Positions 51,110-64,000 of a DNA stretch of 64,000 nt are shown here, one piece after another. Each line of letters starts with the position of its first letter. Within the stretch, counting starts at the first letter, position 1. The DNA comes from Scylla paramamosain (lineage: Eukaryota; Arthropoda; Malacostraca; Decapoda; Portunidae): positions 16,765,767-16,829,766 of the forward strand of contig NC_087171.1 of assembly GCF_035594125.1 (NCBI RefSeq), given 5' to 3'. The position numbers were made by a program, and so were the translations under genes. Below the pieces are notes generated by a model. That model saw only the letters and a list, made by a program, of their open reading frames with translations. It had not been told where the DNA came from and ran no database searches.

Positions 51110-52082
51110 TTTACTATCAAACGGTTATACTCTGCTGGGAATCATTTTTCCAAGGGGTGGCAGTGGTTCACAGGTGCAGCGTTGATTTTCCTTTAAGAGG
51201 TGGCTGGATTTCAATGGATGTGGCAACTGACACTAAAACTTAACTCATCTATGTGGAGTTTTACTTGTATGGTAGTCGGGGACCGGACAACTCAGCCCGT
51301 AAGTGAAGATACTGGTTAACTCTGGCGTAAAAATAAGTAGAAAGTTTTGTGTAACGAGGGGAGAGGCAAGCAGTTAACAAGCTATAACAGTAACCTTGAA
51401 AATGATGACGGAAGATAATAAGAGATACAATATTCCTTTGGTGAGTGAGAGAATCAGGACGGTAAGAGCAGAAAAATCGATGAAACCAAAAAACTCTCTG
51501 ACTCTATTCTGTTTCGAAGGGCTGTCTGAGTTGTTTGGAAGTCTGGTCGATTAGATAGACGAAAGGATTATTTTTATTCATTTATTTATTTTTTTGACCA
51601 TTGAACAGCACAAGATTCGCCCCTACCCCATTTTTAAATAATAGGAAAATTAGATTGAAGACGTTTTCTTACCTCTCCGCATGAACTGTATCTCAGAAGG
51701 GCCTCATTTTTTGGTCTCCTGGTCGGCACACTCTCGCTTAAGATAATGAAACAAGCAGGGAGTGGTTCTAGTCGTTTCACTGGAAGATCAGGTCGTAGAT
51801 TTGCACTGAAGGAAGGCCCCAGGTTAAACCATGCTTTCACCTTAAAGAGGCTCGTATGTACTTAAATTCCTTGCTTTGATACATGAGCAGGCGATATTCA
51901 CAGCCTGTGGGAGAAGAAAGAGAAAACAAGTTCTAAGAAATAACTCTTGTAGTAGGTTTTTGCTTGCTAACACTCAGTCTCAGCCACACTGCCTCTCAAC
52001 TTCTGCCTGTCTACTCTGAAGCTGACTTGATTGGGCAACTAACGAGTTTGTTCAGTCTTTAGCAATTTCCTACTCTGACGCC

Positions 52083-52230
<148 letters not shown>

Positions 52231-52754
52231 CACCTCCACGCAAATGAGAATGAAGCTGAGGATCCCGAGCGTCAGACAAACGCCGTAGAAGACCTTGGTG
52301 ACGAAGTGGAGGCAGCCCTTCGTTGTACACCAGGTCCTCCACGTCAGGGCTCTGCAGTAAGTCCTCCCGCCTGATTCCTACAGCAGCCGTCACCCACGTT
52401 TGTGTTGTTGCCGTAGGTAAAGTTTCCTCAGTCACTGTAACCGATGATGCCGCAGCAGTGGGTCTACAGAGATATACAAAATAGTTCCTTGAATGGCAAC
52501 GTTCCAGTCTTGTGAACACCATGAAATATTATGTGTATCCGTCGGCGAACCCACTCTTCTTTCAACGATTATGTGCACGAGTTTAGTGCAACATTTATAT
52601 TAATTGTTATATTACATTTCATAACGTATCCAATAACTAATTATTATGATATTGAGTGGTAAATAGTCCAACCTTTGGAAAGAAATATTATTTTACGAGG
52701 AATTTCCTCTTCCTGCCTTCCTGAGAGACAAAATGACAGATAAGTGGGGGGAAG

Positions 52755-52875
<121 letters not shown>

Positions 52876-53204
52876 CTCTTCTTTCAGAACTTCAGCCTCA
52901 CTCTAATCCTCAACAAACGTTTCCCCCGCCTCACTCAGCCACTGCTGGAAGGCATTTAGGTTGAGGGTGAGGAAGTCATTGCCTTTGTTGCCGTACTCGT
53001 CGAACATGCTTGTCATATGTCGAATGAGGAGATTAGATATACTATCCGTAAAGAATAATCTTATGATTCCGACCGTCAGTACCACTATTAGTAGAATCAT
53101 GACGAGCTCTGCACACTGTGGAGAAGTACAGGAAGTTAGATATTGGGAAGAGTAATAATTTCATTTGCTATTGATGCTGTGATCTAACATATTCATGAGA
53201 TGAA

Positions 53205-53311
<107 letters not shown>

Positions 53312-54153
53312 TCATTCTTCTAAATGCTACACCTTTTACCTTGCTGTTCTGACTTATTCTCTTCAGCACAACTGGACGATCCTTGAGAGTGCTGAAGCAC
53401 CGTGAAGACCATGGCCCTCAACATGGTGTTCACAGATGACGAGAAAACATGTTATAGCACATCACTCCGAAGAGGGTGTTCTGGCTTAAGATGACGGCCC
53501 GACTTTGCGATCACACATGGCCCAAAGATCTGACGGGAGTCGGAGTCTCTAATAGGAAGTTAACCAGACATACATAAACATTACTGAAGATGGAACTTTG
53601 GCCTTGAGCTTAAAAATTACGTGTGGTCAGTTGATGTCATTATTCTGCAGTATAATATCTTGAGCTCGTACGTGTTAATGTCGCTGCCGTGACTGACTTC
53701 GGAGATGCAACACTCTCAACACCACTAAGAAATCAATGTTGCTCATCTTAATATAGGTAGCTCCTTAAAAACGGAAAGGTCTTCTTCACGGCCAGGCACG
53801 TCCACCTTTTTGGAGAAGTTTGTTGTGAATCATGATCAATATCTGTAAAGGTATGGGTAGAGATAAGGAAGATAACATATAGGGACAAGATGAGTCTTAT
53901 AAGTATTATTGCCAAAAGCGTCACTTAGTTTGTTATTGTTCTATTTTTGTTATTAAAACCATTATATTTGATTTTTTTTTTATTTTATTGACTGCTGAAT
54001 TACTTTGTACATTACAGTGTTATTTTTATCGATTTTTTTTATATGTTTGATATTATTATTGTGTCACTCCCAACATCTAGCACTGCAGTCGAGAAATTAC
54101 ATGCAGTTGATGAATAAATCAGACTGCAGGTGTTACCACTTTGAAAGCACCCA

Positions 54154-54728
<575 letters not shown>

Positions 54729-54744
54729 AGCATCATCATCATCA

Positions 54745-54799
<55 letters not shown>

Positions 54800-54806
54800 C
54801 ATTATC
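54729..54806. repeat. (ATC)n(ATT)n
   Basis: A short ATC block passes into ATT triplets. Confidence 0.95.
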
Positions 54807-55091
54807 GTTGTGAGGTTACCATTATTGTTTATATGCGTCGCCGATAACTGCCCTAAGGGGGATAGGAAAAAGGAACAGAAATGCAAGTAAGGAGAGTGGA
54901 GGCACACTGGCGATATGAAACGATAAGGAAGAGAAAGATTGCGATAAGGGAGGAAATGTGGAAGTGAAGTGGAGGGGGGAAGGGAGATAAGGGAAGAGAA
55001 CAGTCGTGGGTGGGGAAGGGACGCGGAGGCGAAGAGAGAGTGGTATCGGTAATAATACACATAACTGGAAGTAATCATAGTGAGAACATAA

Positions 55092-55092
<1 letters not shown>

Positions 55093-55122
<30 letters not shown>

Positions 55123-55292
55123 AGATAGCAGTAGTAGTAGCATAAACAGTTGGTAGCAGCAACAGTAGAAATGGTAGCAGCAGTAGTAGCAGCCAGCAGT
55201 AGTAGTTGTAATATTAGTAGTAGTAGTAGTAGTACGAAGAGGAGCAATAATAATAATAATAATAATTATACTACTACTACTACTACTACTTT

Positions 55293-55366
<74 letters not shown>

Positions 55367-55392
55367 ATACATTAATAATAATAATAATGATA
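55093..55392. repeat. (GT)n, (AGT)n, (ATA)n, (CTA)n series
   Basis: (GT)n at 55093-55121, AGT/AGC triplets to about 55234, AAT triplets at 55246-55266 and CTA triplets at about 55268-55365, closing with AAT triplets. Confidence 0.93.
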
Positions 55393-55920
55393 ATAACAGC
55401 AACAACAACAACAACCAGCAAGTTACAATATGAATAAGAAACAAGACTAGTGAAGAAATATCGTCCACCACTGAGAATCAGCCGCTTATTTTCTGTCAGG
55501 CCTGCTTCACCATTAGCTTGATGTGCACGCCGTGGTTCCTCGACGCTGCGCCACACACTTTTCTGTTTTTTTTTTTTTTTTTTTTTTAAGAGAAGCACTG
55601 GCCAAGGACAACAAGGTTCGAAAAAAGGCCCACTGAGAGTGCCATTCTTTAAAGAGAGGTCAGAAAGGGTAATCCAATATTCGTGTCTTGAAATCTTCCT
55701 CGTGAATGAGATCAAGTCATAGGAAGGATAAAATGTAGAAGCAGGTAGGAACTTTCACAGTTTACCAGAGAAAGGAATGAATGATTAAGAATTATGGTTA
55801 ACCGTTGCATTAAAGAGGTGGACAGAAGAGGGATGAATAACAGTGAAAAGTTTTGCGTAACGAGGCACCTAGATTTGATAGCAGTGAAAAGTTAACTACG
55901 AATTATTACAGTTATGCGTA

Positions 55921-55926
55921 TTTATT
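55921..55926 (-). terminator. Poly(A) signal of tetraspanin A
   Basis: AATAAA in the sense orientation, only two bases after the TAA stop of tetraspanin A. This implies an unusually short 3' untranslated region if it is used. Confidence 0.65.
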
Positions 55927-55928
55927 CT

Positions 55929-58377
<2,449 letters not shown>

Positions 58378-58580
58378 GTCACCGGTTTGGGTGGTTTGTT
58401 AGGGAAGGGAAAGCTTTCACTGCCAGGCACTGTCAGGTCGCGAGCAAGGTACACAAGGATAGTGCGTCTTCTTTATGCTACAGGATCAGTGTCTCCAACG
58501 CGAGGAACAGCAAGAAAAAAGATAAAAGCTGATTGTCTTATCAGTGTTGTTGCCAAATGCGTCTCACTTAATTTCATTAT
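58378..58580 (-). other. 5' flank of tetraspanin A, shared with B
   Basis: This flank resembles 53747-53945 upstream of copy B. The matched blocks include TGCCAGGCACTGTC versus GGCCAGGCACGTC, and CTTATCAGTGTTGTTGCCAAATGCGTC versus CTTATAAGTATTATTGCCAAAAGCGTC. No TATA box or clear initiator is evident. Confidence 0.7.
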
Positions 58581-58590
58581 TATTATTATT

Positions 58591-58636
<46 letters not shown>
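58577..58636. repeat. (ATT)n(ATC)n upstream of tetraspanin A
   Basis: About five ATT triplets pass into ATC triplets. Confidence 0.95.
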
Positions 58637-58637
<1 letters not shown>

Positions 58638-59199
58638 AAGCGCTGATCTGACCATAGCTGAATTGTTTTGAATGCCAGAGTAAATAAACTGTTTTCCTCG
58701 TTTATAGTGACACTGCCACCACGCTCACTGACTAACACGTAGTTATTATTGCATACTAGATGAAGCTGCCATACTTCTCTCCTCTCTCAAGATCGATTGT
58801 GACAAGCCCAAAAGATCATCATTAGTTGTGTGTTTTTGCCATTCACTAGACAAGCGTTGGAAGGGGTCACCGGCACATTATTGATGAAACAACGCCGTCG
58901 ACGAACAAATAAAGGACTGTGAGTACTGTAATATTTTCCATGCTTTCATGAAACGTCATGAAATCATTACTGATCACCTTAACGAAATCAGGCATTATGG
59001 ATCCCTCACCGATAACTTTTTTTCTATTTTTTTAACAATTTTGATATTGACCTTCTACAAGGTCGTCGATGTCCAGTACTTGGAGTGCACCTTTCATGTG
59101 GGACAGTCCACAGCCACAGCACACATCACTTAACATAATACAAAGAAACATCGGAGGCAGTATTTATCTATCTGTGAGTGGATGTTTCCACTACCCCTC

Positions 59200-59253
<54 letters not shown>

Positions 59254-59793
59254 AGGGGGTGGTCTTACAAAGCTTACCCCTCTATGATCATCGTAAGGGA
59301 AGACTAATGCGCTTATTCTTGAATGTTTTCAAGAGCAGTGAGTAAGTAAAACTGAAATGAGGTATGTTGCTTGCAGATTCACCAGATTAGTTTTCCCCAA
59401 TGGTCTATGTGATTTTTTTTTTTTCTTATTCTATCTTTCTTCTCCTTCATTATCTTCTTGGCTATGGGAAACCGTATCAGTATTATTTTTGGTTCCTACG
59501 AAAATGGTGTTTTGAGGCAGTGTTAGCAATGGTGACGCAGTGTTGGTAATGGTGTTACTGTACGAAATCTTTTCTTTTCGCAGGTGAGTGGCAGCAACCA
59601 TCGTAACGGAGCCTCCCGCAGGTAGCTGTTGGCTGTGAACACCTGCCCGGGGAAGGAAGGTGGGTGTGTTGTGTTGCCTTGTCATTTCACTCACCCAGTC
59701 TGCTCATGGCTTCATTCTCTTATACATGTTATTTTTTTCATTATTATCATTTTTAATCAGTTGTGCTTTAATGCACTGCATGAATTATGTGTT

Positions 59794-59796
<3 letters not shown>
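58637..59796. other. Unique sequence with a short (CT)n
   Basis: (CT)n at 59208-59252. An acceptor-like TTTTCTTTTCGCAG ends at about 59583, but no convincing exon follows. Confidence 0.5.

Positions 59797-59864
<68 letters not shown>
59797..59864. repeat. (GT)n microsatellite
   Basis: About 34 GT units. Confidence 0.96.
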
Positions 59865-59867
<3 letters not shown>

Positions 59868-60026
59868 ACGTATTAGGAGTAAACACAAGATATGTTCTAC
59901 CAAGGACTCTGTATACTAGGTAACGTATTTGCGAATAAAAGCTGCGTGAGTGGACAAATTGCATCTTTTCCCTACGTTCTTTAGTGCGACGGCTGGCGCT
60001 GCTTTCGCGCGGCGAACAATTCGCCC

Positions 60027-60093
60027 ATGGAAGTCAACAGTCCTTCTAGTATAGACGAGTCCTTGGTTCAACATTCAATCTGCTTCTGTATCA
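60027..60093 (+). CDS. Candidate first coding exon, unknown protein
   Basis: ATG at 60027 follows a short GC-rich leader (about 59984-60026, rich in CG dinucleotides). Twenty-two codons plus one base run to a consensus donor GTAAGT at 60094. The peptide begins MEVNSPSSIDESL and ends SICFCI. The low microsatellite density to the right would suit a gene body running towards the edge, but I found no second exon. Function unknown. Confidence 0.33.
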
Positions 60094-60186
60094 GTAAGTT
60101 TTAGTTATATTTTTTTTTTATTTGATTCTGTTACTTCATCTTCCATTTTCCAGTCTAATCCACGGTGTTTTATATTAGGGAAGTTA

Positions 60187-60189
<3 letters not shown>

Positions 60190-60228
<39 letters not shown>

Positions 60229-60431
60229 TCAAAGAGAAGCTGGAAGCTTCATAGGACACAAAAGAAAAAAAAGTGATTATACGTATATGTAATAGAATTT
60301 CTTTTTTTTTTTTTTTTTTTCGTCCTATCAAGCTTCCATCCTAGCTTTGTTTTTTGCAAAATTATATTTATATTTATTTACTTATTCATCTTAAAAATGC
60401 AGTCATGAACATACAGCATATAACTGTAATA

Positions 60432-60465
<34 letters not shown>
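60190..60465. repeat. (GT)n, T run, (CT)n
   Basis: (GT)n at 60190-60225, a run of about twenty T near 60301-60320 and (CT)n at 60436-60465. These are the last arrays of note in the window. Confidence 0.93.
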
Positions 60466-60468
<3 letters not shown>

Positions 60469-62040
60469 GATAGATTATCTTGCATTGCTTTCAGGGCTTT
60501 TCCATAGTTCACCCTTAATATCATATTGTTTCCCGACTTACACTCATGTAATTTTTTTATTTTTTTTTCTATTTCTTGATCCCATCACATGACGATTATT
60601 TCCAGTAACTTGGTATGGTGTATCGGCCGTGGCCATGACCACCACATACTTGCAATGGTCTTTGATTCCCAGCTATGGGGCATCTGTACATCAGACATGC
60701 TCCAGGGCAGGGGAGTTGTTGAATAGTATACCTTAAATGAGAGCAAGGTTAACTTTGTTATGAAAAAAAAAATCTCACAAATAAAGACCACAGACCTTTA
60801 AAGGTACAGAGGTGAAAAAGACACAAAATATGCTCTCTGGTAAGTAAAGAAATAGCAGGAAATATTGAGCATCTTTGTGGGACAAACAACTGAGTAGCAA
60901 GTTTAATAATCAAACTGAGCAACACAGTTTTAATACTTACATATCGTTATAAATATTGTGGTGTACGAGTATATGAAGTATAATGCATATTTCATTAATT
61001 TTGCCATACATATAGTAGTTTTACATGTACCTGTGATAAAGGAGAGTTTATTAAGCTTTAATTTTGTAGACTGCAATTGCTTCTCCTGTTGTATGAGTAT
61101 TATGTGATTCTGATTTCAGTGTTATAAGAAATGCATATCCTTCTTTTCCATTATTTTGGTTTTCTCATCCAAACCACACCACTCCTGACATCTCTTCCCA
61201 CATTTGTTATTTACTTGTGTTCATGCACTCTATCACTCCACAACCTTTTTTATGAGTTTTCAGTACTTGAAAAATGCTTTGTGTTACTGTTATTGAGGTG
61301 CCAGTCATGTGACATCACAGATCATGGACCACTACTCCTCCATCTCATCAGCCATCTCCACAACTGCCTTTACACAGTATTCTCCATCCATAACTGTGAA
61401 TTTAATTCTCTGACGTCTTCTCTCTCTTCCCTTTACTCTGTCTAGTAAGCAATGGCTCTCAAGCCTTTTCTCTCAGCACATGACCCAGAGATTTTAATGG
61501 TCTTATTCTTCTATATTTCATTAATTGTTTCTGCTTTCCAGTTCTCTGCAACACTTCCTCATTTTTAATTGTCAGTTCATGGAATTCTCATGAAAAATGA
61601 TGAGAAAAATGTCTAGTCTTCCTCTTTTGAATTTCACATCTTCCCTTCTGTTCTCCTCAACACTTGTACCATGTACCATAGATGCCACTCACCAAATTTC
61701 ACCTCCTTTGCTCAAGCTAGAGCAAGGTCGTACCCATGGTTATCCTGTCTTCTACAATGTCATCTGGCAAGACTGGTGCATTGCTGTTCCCAGAAAGGGA
61801 AGGGCCCCCAGAATGTCACTAAGAGGATTGCAACACTTACAGTTTGTAGTGACAACAGCATGGTCTGACAATTAAGGAGTTTGATCCTCAACCAGTTGTG
61901 GCCTCATGGCCAAAGATTTATCCTACCCTCAGATATGTAATTTTCTCAGTTCTTCCATGAAGTTCCCAAAGGGGGAATTACATTAGTAGCAACAGTAAAA
62001 AAGCTCATTTAGTAATATATGTTGTGTAACGGTAGAAGAA
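60466..62040. other. Unique sequence, low repeat content
   Basis: Several plus-strand frames (61131-61445, 61597-61875) are open for 90-100 codons without recognisable motifs. Some may be older parts of the retroelement relic downstream, but I could not show this. Confidence 0.45.
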
Positions 62041-62490
62041 AACTCAGTGTTGTCACATGCCTCAAAAACTCACTTCCTCCATCTCTCAACATGACACTAT
62101 CAAGCTATCCTTTCTTCAGTCACACTCAGCTGTCCCCCTCTTCTACACTGAATATCTTAGGCCTGTCATTTATGGATAATCTAAACCGGAAACTTTACAT
62201 CTCACTTCTCTGAAGTTAAGTGTTCTTAGTCTTCTCTACCTGTTTTCTCACTTCCCAAAGCTGCTAACACTATACAAGGGCCTTATCTGTCTATGCATGG
62301 ACTATCCTTTACATATATGGGGGTGAGATACCACTCACACTGCTCATTTGGACGATGGAATTAAAAGCGTTTCATCTTATCAACTGCTCTCTTTTAACTG
62401 ACTGTCTTTAGCCTTTCTCTCTGATACAGTGTATTTGTGTGCCAAATGCCCTTCTGATCTTGCTAACTGTATGCCTTTTGTATACACTAG
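62041..62490 (+). mobile_element. Decayed non-LTR retrotransposon, reverse transcriptase C-terminal part
   Basis: The plus strand reads, with stops and frame changes, SPSSTLNILGLSFMDNLN, then KLLTLYKGLICLCMDY, HIWG, KAFHLINCSLLTDCL and SDLANCMP. These match in order the region after the catalytic core of arthropod non-LTR elements: the NILGL block, the LYRGLIRP-type block, the VWGG-type block and the AFRLINSPPLTDCLQPL-type block. The pattern was recognised from memory of the family. It has at least three inactivating changes and no intact frame. The catalytic part and the endonuclease are not identified. Confidence 0.78.
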
Positions 62491-63853
62491 AACATATTTA
62501 CAAGGTTTTATAAGTCACTCTTTCTGTAGTCAGGACTGTATCATCTGCAAATAGAATTATAGTTAGCAAATAGTTAACATAATTTATACTGTCACCATTT
62601 TCTTACATGTGTTTTTCTAAAGCTCTTTGCCAAGTTTATGCAGTCACTCAGTGAGTAATTTTAGTGAAGTTCTCATCCGTTCCACATGTAGTTGAGACAG
62701 CCTTTATAACCTCAGAGAACTTGGGTTCTAAATTTCACATGCTTCTATATACTATGATGCATGTCTTTGCATTGTCACACAAAGATTTTCATCTCACTCA
62801 TGTACCTCCTGCACACATGCTTCACTTCATGCAGTGTAAGCATTCTTTGCTCTTATTTTGATTTTTCCTTCCACCTCACATCCTCTGCCCTTTTCCAAAG
62901 TTTCTCTGCTCTTTGTTAATCTCTTAGAAAAATAAACTTTCCAGCTGTACATACTAAAGACACAACTCTAGGATGCTGATATTAATTTCTACTACTCTTT
63001 TCAATTTAAATTGTGTGTTATTTATCCAAACTAATGGCAGACTCTTTCTATACATCCATCTAATCTTTTCTCATAATTCAGTATCTACATTGTAATCCTA
63101 TCTATATACCTGGCAGTTTTCTTTTCTTTAAAACTTTTTAGTTAATCACTATATTTTCATTCATTCAGATATCCTAGCACTTTCACTAGCATTCTCATTC
63201 ATAGCTGAATAGCATACTTGTTCTATCCATATATTAGGCCAGCAATCCCACATGGGGTGGCCCAGATAAAGCACCACACACTCACTCACATTTTTAGCTC
63301 CATTTGCCCTTGGTGGAAAAGAAAAAAACATTAAAATTCTTTTTAGAAAGAAATTTACTTAGAAATTTGTTTTGTGATAATTTAAAAATGCAGTATGTGT
63401 AATGGAAACAAAGTTCAGGAGAAAGAAAAGATAGTATCAGTGTGAATGATCTCCAACCTTTAAGAATAACTTCATTCCTTGTGCAAATGTGTTGATTTAC
63501 AAACAGGTCCATGAAAGGTATGTATGGGTTATGTTATGTTATGCATACTTAATCTAGGTGATTTCTTTTATACATGTTTATACATGTTGGACATATTTTA
63601 TGAAAAAGGTTGAAAAATTCATTGATACCATGAAATATAGTAACAAATATATTAATCAGTTTGCCATTTAAGTTTCTCACAAATACATAGAAAATTTCTA
63701 TCTGTATAAAAGGTTATATTCAAATATGTAGCAAAAAACAAAAGGAAACAAAAAAATGGTATAATAAAATAAAATAAAATTCCTTAAATAAAAAAAAATA
63801 AAAAAATATAAAAAATCAACACCATCCATGTATAGTATTGTTAAAAATCAACA
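62491..63853. other. AT-rich unique sequence
   Basis: No gene supported. An AT-rich A-run zone at 63720-63830 may be the degraded tail of an insertion. Confidence 0.45.
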
Positions 63854-63854
63854 C

Positions 63855-63860
63855 TTTATT
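63855..63860 (-). terminator. Poly(A) signal for a right-edge gene
   Basis: AATAAA on the minus strand, 21 bases past the stop of one open frame and about 94 past the stop of the other. Confidence 0.35.
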
Positions 63861-63880
63861 TATCATCTACACACACAAAA

Positions 63881-64000
63881 TTACCTCTCCAATAAAGGAG
63901 AGAAAGGACTCATCATAAATGTCAGCATATTAACTGACTGAGAATGCAGACCTCTAGGCATAGTGGGTACTGCCACTAGACTTCTTGGCGAGGCCACAAG
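63881..64000 (-). CDS. Possible 3' terminal exon, partial
   Basis: Two frames are open from the right edge on the minus strand. One runs 39 codons to TAA (63881-63883) and includes VPTMPRGLHSQS. The other runs 14 codons (GLAKKSSGSTHYA) to TAG at 63954-63956. Either could be the end of a protein whose body lies beyond the window. I recognise neither, and a poly(A) signal follows both. Confidence 0.22.
   Translation of the reverse strand, partial: LVASPRSLVAVPTMPRGLHSQSVNMLTFMMSPFSPLLER

Noticed and set aside
59570..59625. Micro-exon between TTTTCGCAG and GTAGCT
   Set aside because: At most 37 bases, with no neighbour in phase. The signal is too weak to call.

Overview
This is a eukaryotic nuclear window, most likely from a decapod crustacean. 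Long (AC)n, (AG)n, (TA)n and triplet microsatellites fill a large share of it. The few coding pieces are short exons split by GT-AG introns. A decayed non-LTR reverse transcriptase and TTAGG-like repeats also fit an arthropod. The assignment to decapods is inference from repeat content; no marker gene settles it. I saw no bacterial operon, no CRISPR array and no rRNA or tRNA gene.

Layout. From 1 to about 41.4 kb there is no gene I can support. This part holds microsatellites, three degenerate minisatellites, two short tandem duplications, a TTAGG-like degenerate tract and two near-perfect foldback (inverted-repeat) structures, at 16.4-16.6 kb and 38.6-38.9 kb. From 41.4 to 44.4 kb there are three isolated candidate exons with good splice signals but no assignable family. 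One of them encodes a probable signal peptide.

The clearest genes are a head-to-tail cluster of three tetraspanin genes on the minus strand, 46.2-58.4 kb. All share one architecture: five coding exons with every intron in phase 0. Copy A (58377 down to 55929) is intact and encodes 239 residues with four membrane segments, a CCG motif and six cysteines in the large extracellular loop. Copy B (53746 down to 51842) is a recent duplicate of A that includes introns and upstream flank. It is a pseudogene, with ruined splice donors, an in-frame TGA in place of the tryptophan codon after CCG, an 11-base deletion and further frameshifts. Copy C (about 50549 down to 46382) is an older, divergent paralogue with good splice sites. 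It lacks the expected ATG and carries a single-base frameshift in exon 3 and another in exon 4, so it is either a pseudogene or affected by assembly errors. A ~215-bp short inverted-terminal-repeat element (MITE-like) lies in intron 1 of C, and a second copy lies just beyond its 3' end in the opposite orientation. A third foldback lies between B and C.

From about 59.9 kb to the right edge microsatellites thin out. A possible first coding exon on the plus strand (60027-60093) follows a short GC-rich leader. A decayed non-LTR retrotransposon reverse transcriptase (about 62.05-62.5 kb) and a possible 3' terminal exon of a minus-strand gene (63855-64000) follow. The tetraspanin genes would act in membrane microdomain organisation; only copy A looks able to do so.
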